From NCBI GenBank assembly GCA_963070105.1, contig OY718803.1, positions 5,314,507 through 5,378,506 on the forward strand: 64,000 nucleotides of DNA, given 5' to 3'. Source of the DNA: Litomosoides sigmodontis (lineage: Eukaryota > Nematoda > Chromadorea > Rhabditida > Onchocercidae). Each line of letters starts with the position of its first letter. The first letter of the stretch is position 1. A program made the translations under genes and the position numbers. This document shows, in pieces, positions 24,708 to 40,609 of the stretch. Below the pieces are notes generated by a model. The model did not search any database. It had not been told where the DNA came from and saw only the letters and a list, made by a program, of their open reading frames with translations.

Positions 24708-27700
24708 ATGCTTTCGGATGATGGGGATGTTTGTTTAGGTGGTGCCACATCTCAGGATCATCACCGTCATCATCAGAGAGTGGTACCCTCATCCGCATTA
24801 TGTCCTCCATTGGTTTACCGAAGTCAGAAGCATTCCCGTTTGGTACTTGAACAAATGAATGAAATGCGATCGGATGGTTCTTTATGTGACGTGACCTTGG
24901 TTGTTGGAACCGTTCGTATCAATGCTCATCGATTGCTGCTTGCTTCGTGTTCCAACTATTTCCGTGCTATGTTTACCTCAGAAATGGCGGAAAGCCGGCA
25001 ACGTTAGTTCCTTTTTAATTTCACTACGACAAATTTGTGAATATGAACATTTGAAAAGAAATTTATAATTCAAGGTAATTTTTTGCTTTAAATTTACATA
25101 ATTATTTCCTTTTGCCGCTGGAAAAGATTTGCATGTTCTCATTTTCGTTGTGAAAGAAAAAATTGCGTTTCCCACTCTTTCCTTTGTCAGAACTCAATTA
25201 GTGTTCAATTTGTAGAAGAAATTCAAATGGTAGATATCGATTCTCGCACGTTACAAGCGCTTATTAATTTTTGCTACACAGGCGAAATATCGATTGCTGA
25301 TTTCAATGTTCAGTCCATCCTACCAGCTGCATGTTTGTTGCAGCTCAACGAAGTGCAGGTCACTATACTTCTATCACTTTAATTTTACTTATTTGTCTGG
25401 CAGCTAACCTAAATGGATGGTCTGGAGTTGACAGGATCTTTGCAGGAGGTTTGTTGTGAGTTTCTGAAGAAACAGTTGGATCCAACGAACTGTTTAGGTA
25501 TACGAGCATTCGCGGACGCCCACGCTTGTCGAGATTTAATGAGGATTGCTGACAAATTCGCTCATCACAACTTTCAGGTCTTCGCTTTGAAAAATCAAGC
25601 AGATACTTGATATTGGATCATTGATATTAAACGAATATCTCAAATATTGAAAAACTCATGGCTCGTTCCGTTACAGAAAGAATTGCAGGATGTTGCGAAA
25701 AGTGAGGAATTCATATCACTGCCTACAAATCAGTTAATCGACATTATATCCAGCGAAGAACTAAATGTTCGATCAGAAGAAATTGTTTTCCGAGCAGCGA
25801 TGGAATGGATCCGTCATGATCTTTCCAATCGACGTCAGTTCTTATCAAAGGTATGTTCTGCCATCTTTTGTATTTGTTGTGTTAGGCCGAAACATAGTTA
25901 AAAAAAAAAAACATTTTTGGAGCTACATTTTTTTTTAGGTTCTCGAACATGTCCGGCTGCCCCTTTGTCCTGCTAAATTTCTGGTTAGTGTCGTAAGTGA
26001 AGATCCGTTAATTAAAATTGATGCACAATGTCGAGATTTAGTTGATGAAGCAAAGAATTATCTTCTTTTGCCTCTGGAAAGACCGAACATGCAAGGGCCG
26101 AGAACAAGGTATTCTTTCAAAGCTTGATTGTTTTTTTAAGGCAATAAATTCTGCAATTTTTTTATTCCATTATAACATTTAGGAGTAGGAAACCACTACG
26201 TTACGGCGAAGTTCTCTACGCTGTAGGCGGTTGGTGTAGCGGTGATGCTATTGCCTCAGTTGAACGGATGGATGGTCGGACCGGTGAATGGCGTTGCGTT
26301 GCTGCGATGAGCAAACGACGTTGCGGTGTTGGTGTAGCTGTACTGGATAATTTATTATACGCTGTAGGAGGACATGATGGACAGAGTTATCTCAATTCTG
26401 TTGAAAGGTGGTTATCCCCACAATAGTTTTAACTCCCTTTCATATTCCTGTTATTAATAGCTTGGACTAAGAAATTGTATTTTATTTGATATCGAGGTCG
26501 AGGATGTTGGCTAATCAATAACTATTGTTAAACATTATTTACTAACAAGAACGACTGCAATGGAACACATGTTCTTTACACTCTTGTTTTTAATGCTTTT
26601 TATAATTAAATAATAACTGTAGAACCTCAAACGTTTTAATCATTTTTCAAAGAGTTATACATTATAGATATGATTTAGATATGATCCAGCAACAAATCAG
26701 TGGAGCAGTGATATTGCACCGACATCCACTTGCAGAACTTCAGTTGGTGTGGCGGTTCTTGGTGGTTTGCTTTACGCAATTGGTGGTCAAGATGGAGTTT
26801 GTTGTTTGAATGTCGTGGAGAGGTTCATGTTTATTGTTTTAAATTTCATAAAAAATAGAAGTAGGTGCTTAGTTGTTTTAATTCAGCGTTTAGGCTAAAA
26901 TTTGTTACACTTCTAGAAGTAGCACTTGCAAATATTATTGCATGGAGTCCTATTACAGATATGATGCACACCGAAATGAATGGGCTGAAGTTGCTCCAAT
27001 GAGTACGCGAAGACTAGGAGTATCAGTATCGGTTTTAAACGGTTGTTTATATGCCGTTGGTGGTTCCGACGGACAAAATCCACTGAGTACTGTTGAACGG
27101 TATTTTAATACTTCTGTTGAGTTCTTTATTTATTTTATGATCACTTAATTAAACATGAAGGTATCAACTGTGCTTGAAAAATAACCTGATAGTTACTTGA
27201 TTACCAAACTGTTGAAGTTATGATTCGAGAATCAACAAATGGATGATGGTAAAATCAATGAATACGAGACGGAAGCATTTGGGAACTGCTGTGCACGACG
27301 GATGTTTATATGCTGTAGGCGGACGAGATAATGCTTGTGAGTTGTCGTCAGCGGAGAAATACAATCCAACCACAAACGAATGGGTCAATGTTGTTGCAAT
27401 GAACAATCGCAGATCTGGGGTATTCCTTTTATTTACTTTTTAAATAGTTGGATTTATATATGCTGCTTTTATGTTTCATACTATCCTAGTGTTTTTTGGT
27501 AAATTCTTAGAGGGAAATCTATGACGGACACTCACATTACTATATAGAAACATTCATCCATTTCTAAATGGAAATTTTTTTTGAATAATTTGAATTTAGG
27601 TGGGCTTGGCAGTAGTAAACGACCAGCTATATGCAGTGGGTGGTTTTGATGGTACCACTTACTTAAAAACCGTAGAAGTTTATGATCGTGAAACAAACCA

Positions 27701-27836
27701 GTGGCGTCAGTCGGGATGTATGACATATCGGCGACTTGGTGGTGGCGTTGGAGTGATTCGACAAGACCATGATCAGTATGTGCTCTTCAATCCGGATCCT
27801 GATTTACCTCCTTTCGATGACCCTCCTTTGATGTGA
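24708..27836 (+). CDS. KLHL20: KLHL20-type BTB-Kelch Cullin-3 adaptor
   Basis: Ten exons join in phase: 24708-25002, 25216-25358, 25446-25577, 25689-25850, 25939-26108, 26183-26407, 26679-26822, 26959-27099, 27218-27419 and 27600-27836. They give 616 residues (human KLHL20 has 609). Order: a His-rich leader; a BTB domain ([35 protein letters not shown]); a BACK domain ([32 protein letters not shown]); and six kelch blades with YAVGG or YAIGG motifs, for example [20 protein letters not shown]. The match to vertebrate KLHL20 is nearly continuous. KLHL20 links substrates to Cullin-3 for ubiquitination, including DAPK in mammals and in nematode neurons. The C-terminus is extended by an acidic, proline-rich tail ([15 protein letters not shown]) that human KLHL20 lacks. 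Confidence 0.95.
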
Positions 27837-28378
27837 ATTATAGGGATTTCTTCACTACTCAGAGTTAGTGAAAGATCTGATTCAGTTTCTGCTAACCCGT
27901 ATATGATCCATTTGTCTGTGATTCTGTGCTGATTCGTATATATAATCTATTTATATCTCACTGTTGAGTATGTATGATAAATTATATTAATGCCTCTTTT
28001 TATAAATTCATTCCGGCGAACATACTTCACGAGGACTAAATTATTAGTTTACTGCTCAAAATTGCTGTGTGTTGTAACATTCATATGCGGATTCATTTCA
28101 AAATTGAAAACTAAACATACAATAGACTAAAAAAAAAGTTTTGCATTTGTGTTGGAGGAAATACGTTGCACGCTTTCAAAACATGAAGTTTTTCCGCTGT
28201 AAAAGTATGTCACTGTAGTGATAAAAGGCTAAAAATCTACTGTGGAAGCTGCGGTATATTATGAGATTGTATAGATTCATTTCAAAGCACTGGAAGGGAA
28301 AAATTGGTTGTAGCAGCTAATCAGTCTCAGTGAAAATGAGGTAATAAGCTATGTCATCCAGTGAACGTTGTTGCAATT
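27837..28378. other. Convergent intergenic region
   Basis: AT-rich 3' flanks of KLHL20 (+) and HYPK (-). No exon is seen. Confidence 0.6.
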
Positions 28379-29106
28379 TCAGAAGCCAAGAAGGTCCTTT
28401 GTTGCCGCTATGATGTCACCATTATGTTCAATCAGCTTTTTCTCTGCACGAATTCTTGGCAATTCCAGCTCATCCATCTAAAAGACCTGAGACTTATTGT
28501 GCTGAAATTTCAAATTGAAAACATGGCCTAAAGATTCGTGTTACAGTCCTTGTCATATTTGCAACATATCATTTGTTAAGTGTATCTTTCACTTGCCTAC
28601 TAGAGATGACATGGGCAGAATCGATAGTCTATTAAATAATGTATTAGTGATAAATGATTTGGATGTTAAAAATCAAATGTTAGTAACGCCTGTTTCTAGC
28701 ATGCTTTCAGTCCTTCACACAAGCGGTACGATGGATTTATCAATTACAACTTTCAATTATAACTTACGATAAGCAGTACGTCTTCTTTCCTCACATTGAC
28801 AACTTTCCCACTTTCCCTCAGCGGTCCACTAGGTACACTGATCAAGCTGTCAAGTTTTTCATTCGACACTTCTCGACCGGTATCGTTGTCTTCATTGAAA
28901 TCAGTAACCTACAGAATGATGACTACTACATTTCTCACAATTTAATAATAAAACTCGACAAAATTGAATGATAAACTCTATGAATGTAAAATGAAAACCT
29001 TTTCCAGGTCAGCAGCAGCCCAATCCTTGCTTTTCGATGTATCTTTAGTTACACGATCAGTCTGATCCTCTACTCTATTTTGTTCGTCCTTCTCCTTCTC
29101 CCTCAT
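28379..29106 (-). CDS. HYPK: HYPK, NatA-associated UBA-domain protein
   Basis: Three minus-strand exons, 28999-29106, 28768-28908 and 28379-28477, give 115 residues (human HYPK about 129). The middle has AAADLEKVTDFNED, matching the human AADLERVTDY segment. The C-terminus is the NAC-alpha-like UBA domain: KVVNVRKEDVLLIMDELEL, then RIRAEKKLIEHNGDIIAATK. Exon joins are in phase at EKV and LIMDE. HYPK binds the ribosome-associated N-terminal acetyltransferase NatA and also acts as a chaperone-like factor. The N-terminus is a short charged stretch. A 3' splice AG lies one base before the ATG, so the mRNA is probably trans-spliced with almost no leader of its own. Confidence 0.92.
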
Positions 29107-29301
29107 TCTGCAAACACCTCATTAACTACTAAGTAATTAACATTTCTATCAGACTGCTTCTAGATAAAGAAATTACGCAGTCTCCCAGTACCACCGGGAA
29201 ACGAACTTGCTGTCGTAAATTGACAAGGTTGTGTGGCATTCGTGGGCGATGAGATACGGCGTGGCGTAACGCAAGGCTTAGATCCGTGCTTTTATTTTAC
29301 G
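29107..29301. promoter_or_regulatory. Candidate bidirectional promoter
   Basis: Only 195 bp separate the HYPK start (-) from the start of the next gene (+). No TATA box was recognised. The arrangement itself is the evidence; promoter activity is inferred. Confidence 0.4.
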
Positions 29302-30214
29302 ATGTATACGTCTACTGTGAATGTAACGCCTGTAATTATGGACACGTCCACCATCACAGTGTTACACAAACAGGGAGTTTTTGATGTGGATGGGAACGCC
29401 ATATATAGGTATATAGTACATATTTTTTGATACATCTGAATTGCTATGGACATCCCAGTCAACGTGATCCATTCATGATCAGTTGTTTGCATGTGGAAAA
29501 TTCATTAGTAGCAATTAGTAGTGACAGCATTTTTTCGCAGCATTTTTTTTGGGGTCAAAACTGTGCAAGAAAAACCAAATGACAAATTTACCAACTAGAT
29601 GATGTTGTCAGTGGCTGATTTTTTACAGGTCGTTATTGGTGGTAGGTCTTCTTGTAATGATTATCGGAGTTTGGATTGCTGCCAAAATTCTAAGGTAACT
29701 ATATTGCAACTTAAAAAAAAAGTATATTTCTGAGGTAGTGACAAAAGTGTTGTACGAGTTAAGGCAGACGACTTACGTCGAATGAATTAGAAACACATGC
29801 TTCCAGTGCTTATCTCCTTTACACATTGTAGAGTTAGGAATAGCGAAATGCACATTCGACATTACGATATTCTGTCGGCAAAACAGCTTATTCTGGAGCA
29901 CAGTAGTTCTGAGGGAAGTGATGATGAGTTATTTGCTGCAGCACGAAAAGACGATTCAATCAGGCATCTTATATCTGAGAACATACCCAGGTAGGCATAC
30001 TTTCATAAATACTTTCATGTATACTTTTTATAATTTTGGTCGTTCATTCTCGATGCACAATTATTACTTAGATATTTGCGGTAAGCTATTCGCACACTGT
30101 AATGACTGCTTCCATTCGTAAGCAGTTGGTTTGTGCTTTTCTATTTTATGTAAATAATTCATTTCAGCCTTTTCCTTTTTGAAAACATTTCAATTGTTTT
30201 ATAGCAAGAATTAA
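29302..30214 (+). CDS. Small single-pass membrane protein, unrecognised
   Basis: Exons 29302-29408, 29629-29694 and 29832-29990 join in phase. A last short exon follows an acceptor at 30204 (stop 30212-30214) or, alternatively, one at 30167. The protein is about 110 residues. Seen: a polar N-terminal segment with an N-glycosylation sequon (NVT) near residue 7; one strong hydrophobic span around residues 37-57 (LLVVGLLVMIIGVWIAAKIL); then a charged C-terminal tail with SSSEGSDDELFAAARKDD. This is consistent with a type III (N-out) topology. I do not recognise the family. Phase agreement at all joins and a membrane span encoded by its own exon support a real gene. It shares its promoter region with HYPK. 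Confidence 0.6.
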
Positions 30215-32751
30215 TCACATATCGGCATGATTTTATGATTTTATTCTTAATTTAAGAGAAATCAAAGGTTCTGACCAAACTGCGCACCTTAATTGATCGA
30301 ACTTCTCAACATGTGGACTTTCAGGCAGATTACTTAAGTTTTCAATTTTAGATAACAATAGAATAAGCATTCGTGCGGGTCGACTGGCACTGAAATGAGT
30401 CCATCGTAGAAGAATACATGGACGTTAGGCTTCGAATATTTGGCATATTCTCATAGCCGACTTATAATACATCAGCGTTGCATTTGGATGTGAGAACCTT
30501 TCACCGTGTGTTCCTTTTTTTCAGTCTACTGCTGCATTGGATCAAATTCATATTAAAGCATCTTTAAAATGAGTTTTAGGAATTGTTCATGTTAGGAACT
30601 TTTTCTTTTGTAATCTCCATTGGTTCAATTTCATTGGATCAATAAAATAAATCGTTTGATATCCGGATTCTGATCAAAACTTTTACCATGACATTTTAAA
30701 TGTATCGAGGATCTTTTTTTTTTATTCTTATCCCATAGTATTGGCAGCATTGACTATATTGTACTATCTGGAAGAAAATCTCATTTTCAGCGTGGTCACA
30801 CAACTACTTAAAGGATAAATTTAATTTATAGTTCTAATACTTCGCACTTCATTGGAAAAGAGTTAATGAATTGTATCATCTTAATCATTCTGTTTTACCT
30901 AGCACTTTGGCTGCCTTCAGTGTCACTAGCAATAATTTCAAGCTTGTTCCATATCCATCTTGCGCTCTCAAAAGAGATACAATTCACACTGACCATAATT
31001 TGGCGTATAATTTACTTAACGCAAAAAAAAAGTCATGGTCTTTGAATAGCGGTCGTATGGAACAAAGAAGAGTATTAAAAAATATAGAGTGTTGTGCACA
31101 ATCTTAATTTTATTTGATTTGAATTCGTTTTCCGATCAACCAGTTACCACGTACTCTTGTTTTCCGATATTTAAATGTTTAATAATTTTACAGACATATT
31201 AACTGAGTTTTACACAAAGTAAAGCACACAAAGTATACATTCGGCCTAAAAGCCTTTTCCAGGGTGAAATACTTCGTCCTATAATATCAGTGTATGTCTC
31301 ATTTTTGTTCATGCTCCAACTTCTGTATCTGGTTTGTTCTCCCTTAGAACAGTTCAGGACTAGAAACAAAGTAATCAAGAGATACTGGACACTTACAACA
31401 TTCTGCGGCGGGATAACTCTGTGTGCACTTTACTGTTTCAGAATTTTCGGAAGTTCTGCGCAACGAATGTAAATTAAGTCTGGTACGTTAATTTGCTTTT
31501 CAGCGGACAAAACTGTTTTCAACACTTCCTTGGAGCTCGCGGATCAGAAATTGATAAGTCTACCTTTAAAGCTTGGCTTGTTGGTGATCTGCACAGTGGA
31601 AATATATAATGTTCCAAACCAGTTTGCTGTGATTATAGATTTGTTTCTTGAAGTGCTCTTGTCGAAATAGCTGGCAGGTAGTGGGTGCCCTTTAAATATG
31701 AACATGTGTGGATGATTGATAATTGTCGTTAGTAGTGAATCTCAATAGAATGGACTTCTCAGTTTTCTATATAAAGCTGAACAGTGAATTCTTATCATTG
31801 GTGGCACATCCATTTTTTTTGCAACAAATTCACTATAGTATATCTAAATTCTTTTTTTTTTTTGATTTGGGTATCAGTGAATTTCCATCCATCTCATAGG
31901 ACAGAGAATTGGCGGAAATTTAGCGTTCGGTCCCTAGTCCCGCCTAGGTGAATAATATGGTGCTACTCGATATCTAAATGTAAACCGACAGGGATCGAAG
32001 CTAAATCTCAGTTCGGTATAAATTCTACTACTAAGAAATGTTTATGTATTTGAAATTTTATCATCCTTCCACATCATTGCTACTTTTTATCCTCCGCTCA
32101 TAAAGTGTAGTTTACCAGTGCTGTGTATTCCAGTGCTGTGTTACTCTGGTCTATTTGCTTACAACAAAAGACAGCAATGCATTGTTTATTACAGAGCTCT
32201 GCTGATAATCCAAAATGAAAAACATATCCTTTTAAATGAAAAGAAAGGAGAAGACTCTCCCCCTAATTAGTGCTGAATAGAGTAAAATGAAAATAACGGT
32301 CTAAAGCTGGCTAAATTGCAAAAAGTATTTTGAAAAGTATTCAAAATTATTGAAAAATCCTGCAAAAATGTGGTTAATAGGGTAAGAAACATAATAAAGA
32401 AAAGTTGCAAGATACACTTACAACAGAGAAAACAAAACTACTGCTTAACCAGTAGCTTTGACAAGGGACTATAATGGGTGGTTTTAGAGATTTATCTTTC
32501 TGATATTCTCTTTATGCACGGAAAAATTAAAAAACGTCATATCTCGGAACACTGCGTGAAAGTAATATTCATTAAGCTGGTAATTCCTAATTTGCTGCTA
32601 AAGTTTTAACTAATAAGAATGTGTAGTTTCAGAATGTACTGAGAAATGGACGGAGGATGTTGTTGATAGGAAACAATGGACAGCGGCTGGAAACCTCAAC
32701 AGAATAAGAAAGCTACACTAGAAATGAGCTGCGACTACACCAGCAACATTT
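30215..32751. other. Intergenic, no gene seen
   Basis: About 2.5 kb of AT-rich DNA. Open frames at 30871-31107 and 31290-31472 show no motif or splice support. A duplicated CCAGTGCTGTGT motif lies at about 32115-32146. The left end should be 3' UTR of the small membrane protein and the right end 3' UTR of pyruvate kinase. Confidence 0.55.
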
Positions 32752-37109
<4,358 letters not shown>

Positions 37110-38061
37110 GTGTAAGCCTCCTTCCTACAAGGCTATACAAGTAGCATGAATGAGTGGCGCTCAGTGCCCCCACAATGTCTACTACTGTCCACCGACGTCC
37201 ATCAGCGCGTTACTACTCAAATACGCCAGTTACCTCCGCGCCCCTCCGTCCCCCTCCTCCCACCCCACGACATGTCCTCATAAGCACGCACTGAAAGCCA
37301 TCGGAGAGGCTCACTCCCTTTCCGTTCCAGCGGCCCGTCTTCATCTGCAGCCACGAAATAGCTGCTACTGCAGCGCCCTCTTAAAATATCGCCACCTGCA
37401 GCTCCGCTCCGTTTGGAAAAAGCGTCGCGCAGACATCCATAGGACGAATGAGTTTGATTTCAATCTTTGCCCTCAAATTTCATAGTCTGATCAGATTTGA
37501 TTCAACTCCCTCTGTTATCGATTACCCTCCCAGACATGTGATGCATCAGGTGATGAAATTTCCAACTAACCGATATTTGAGAACTTTATTGCTAAATTCA
37601 ATTAGCACATCCAGAAGGCAAGTCAGCAAAATATTGCTGTCTTCCTGCTTAGCTCCTACCTTCAGTCTCCCTACCAAAACGTTTTCTCAGCCTGCACGCA
37701 CCATCTCCTAGACAGAAAAATGAAGTCGTCTGACATTCTTAGTTCTCATAAACTTACGGCATCTCTCAAGCATTAAAAAAAATTATATTCCTGAGCGCAG
37801 GAAGACAATGGAGGGGATGAGTCATAGCTACGTTTGAAAGATATAAAACTTGAATTCAAACTGCTGCATGGCCTCTTAGCAGCCATCTCACTCCTATGAA
37901 ATATAAAAATTTTCGTCCAACTTCCGTCCCAGTTTCGCACAATGAAACATTTATAGCAAAACTCTCAGTCCTCAACTGCTCAATGTTTCTTTCTCAAAGG
38001 ACAGAGAGTAGTAACTCTTCTTGTTCTGACACTTTTTAGGACACATTTTGGATTTCAAAAC

Positions 38062-38167
38062 ATGGAACCCAGCCAGACAGGACAGGAGAAAAGCGAAATT
38101 AGCTTTCTTTTCGCCGACCTTCGTGATGATCGTAACAACGGAACTGAAGGAATTGAATGTTTTTCAG
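38062..38167 (+). CDS. Orphan first-exon candidate
   Basis: An ATG is followed by 35 codons (MEPSQTGQEKSEISFLFADL at the start) and then a donor, TTTTCAG before GTAAAA. A 3' acceptor-like CTTTTTAG lies about 20 bases before the ATG. The exon ends in phase 1. No downstream exon can be assigned with confidence; the phase would match the acceptor at 41224. It may be an alternative 5' exon or chance. Confidence 0.25.
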
Positions 38168-38835
38168 GTAAAATTTTAAAACAGGATTAATGAGAGAGAA
38201 TAGGCATAGGCAGAAAAAATACTGAGATTAGGTTATTTGGGGTACTAACCGGAAATAATCCCCGCTTTGCTCTTCTTCGACAGTTATCCGACGATGCATG
38301 TGCTGGTCATTATTGGTCACCTTCAGTTTTGTTGGCTGTTTGAATTCCATACTTCGGACTTCGTCATTCTGCTCCATTTTCTTGCAGTGCTCCCCCTGGA
38401 AAATGCAAATTTACTGGTGAATTTAAAATTTCGGAATCCGATTTTAGTCAATAAGCGCCACTTTCACTCATCTATTTTTTCTTAGTTCTTTAATTGAAGT
38501 ATACTGAATAGACAAACTTTAACTCAAGAAATTGCTAGCACGGCTTGGTGATACTTTTTCTTCTGATGGAATTATTAAACAGTGGGATGAATGAAACGGT
38601 TGAGTAACTCTTCGTGTACTTCTTCTTCTCCGCGGAGAGACGTGTACTATCAAATAGCTGGAAACTATCAAAACGATTTAAAAAAAAATTAAAGAAAAAC
38701 TCTCAAGAAAGATGAGCAAAAATGTGTGGGATGAGATAGGGCGCAATGACTGTTGTCTGTCCTTTTTCCTCACACAAAATCAGTTGATAACTTCTGTTCC
38801 TTTGAAAAAAGATAACGGGAAACAGTGAAGGAAAA

Positions 38836-39185
38836 GGGAGAGAGAGAGAGACCCGTAAGTTTAAGAGCTTCATTATCTCGACTTAATCTCCTATTTTTGC
38901 GAAAACTTTCTAATCGAAATAATCTCGCACTATTTCCACTAAAATACTTCGTTTCCCGCACTGCACACAGGTTATTTGCCGTAGAAACAACAAAGAGGGA
39001 TGAAAGAGGAAGAGAGAGAGAGAGGAGAACAAAGAGGGACAGAGAGAGAGAGGGACACGTGTGTTCAGATATCCACCGATATTCTTAGTACATTTGGGTA
39101 CACTTTCTCCCACCGAGAATTCTTCACTGCTCTCTTCCCTTCTCTCTAATTGTAAGGTACAATAATTCCTGAGAGAGAGAGAGAG
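38836..39185. repeat. GA-rich low-complexity cluster
   Basis: Runs of GAGAGA lie at about 38836-38852, 39009-39058 and 39172-39186, separated by ordinary sequence. Confidence 0.75.
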
Positions 39186-39540
39186 GTAATCAGTAATCGT
39201 CGCCTATTGTGAGCATTACCTTTGCGCACACATTAACCTAAAAGTCAATCAAATGATCTAATCTTGTTGTGCAAGCAGAGGAAGAGAAGGGCAAGGCGAT
39301 CATATACGATGGAAGATGAACGAACACATTACTGTTTTGATGGGAACGGTTTTAATTGCGAGACAAAGGCTGCTCCACCACACTCTTCTCAGCTAACGTT
39401 CCTTCAAGGAATGTCGAATTTTAGAAGGAAATTTTCAAACTTCGCTGCATCATATCGTTGCACATACTGTTGCAAGCGTCGACGAGGACGAGAATGAGTG
39501 TGCGTGCGTGCGTGCGCGCAATCAATCGCTCATTTAGAGG

Positions 39541-39582
<42 letters not shown>
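39541..39582. repeat. GT/TG dinucleotide microsatellite
   Basis: About twenty TG units with one early interruption. This is the longest simple repeat in the window. Confidence 0.95.
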
Positions 39583-39583
<1 letters not shown>

Positions 39584-40609
39584 TGCACGTTTGCCATAAA
39601 GCAAATAAGTCGAACGCAAAATGCACAGTTGGAGAGCTTTGGAACTGAGCTTTGATTTCAAAAAAAGAAATAGCCTGCTAATTAGAACAATGCATTTCTA
39701 TCACAAGTCCATTGACCTGTATGAGGAGAGGATGAGATGAGTTGTTTCCTACGCCTTATCACTTAATCATATCAGTTTTCACTAATCAATCCAACTTTGA
39801 TTCCCAAATTGCAAAAGTTCCAATTCTTCCGTGGAAAAAGATTGAAGGGGGAAGCGCAGTAACATCTCCTTAAGTGGCAAATAGAAAAGACAGGAAAACG
39901 GTCAAAGAAGAAATGGTGAGAAAATTACGTCAATTCTTGTTATATTCGTCAATTGTTCTCTTAGTTTCACTCCTTTGCACATATTTGCTTTTCATATATT
40001 AGATAATTAGTTTTTAATTTCCAATTATCACACTGGAGTAGGGCGGTAGTAGCTATGAGCAATGTAAATGTCCAATGTATTTTTTCCGCTGTGAAAACAT
40101 CTGATGTTGTTTGGAAGAGAAGCTCAGTACATCACTTAGCTCACCGCTTAAAATTAAATTTAAAGTGAAAAACTATTGAACTGCAATTCTTTCTATCTAA
40201 TTCAGATGCAAAGCTCATGCAAATGGAATAATAGATTCCTCAAGAGCTGAGAATTTTAAATAGTTGTTTAAAAAAAGGAGAAGGAAAATATGAAAGTGTA
40301 TGAGTAGACAGAAAGCTTGTAGAATGGGCTGTAGGAGATGTTTGAAAACTATGGCTCATAATATACAAATATACCTGTGCTTCACCAATTAATTTCAACC
40401 TCTACATTCCTCTTTGAGTTGGTGAAAATGTAATTGTGCGTTTTGCGTTGCTGAGTATTTGTCTTTTCATCTAATGCTTGTTTTCTACTTCACTCTTTCA
40501 TCCCACATTTGTTTAGGGAAAGTGAAATGAAATGAAATCAAAATTGAAAAGTTATTGGCCATGAACATCCTATGAAATCATAGTTGTGGCTTAAATTCCG
40601 AGAACTGAA

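Larger units (their letters stand above)
37110..40609. other. Region between divergent pyruvate kinases, left part
   Basis: A GC-richer patch at about 37.1-37.5 kb lies just upstream of the pyk copy 1 start and is a likely promoter. The stretch also holds several GA-rich runs (38.83-39.19 kb), a TG microsatellite, and one orphan exon candidate (38062-38167). No complete gene is visible. Confidence 0.5.

Noticed and set aside
37150..37485. 111-codon plus-strand frame upstream of pyruvate kinase copy 1
   Set aside because: Low-complexity, GC-richer promoter sequence with Pro/Ser/His bias. No motif and no splice or family support.
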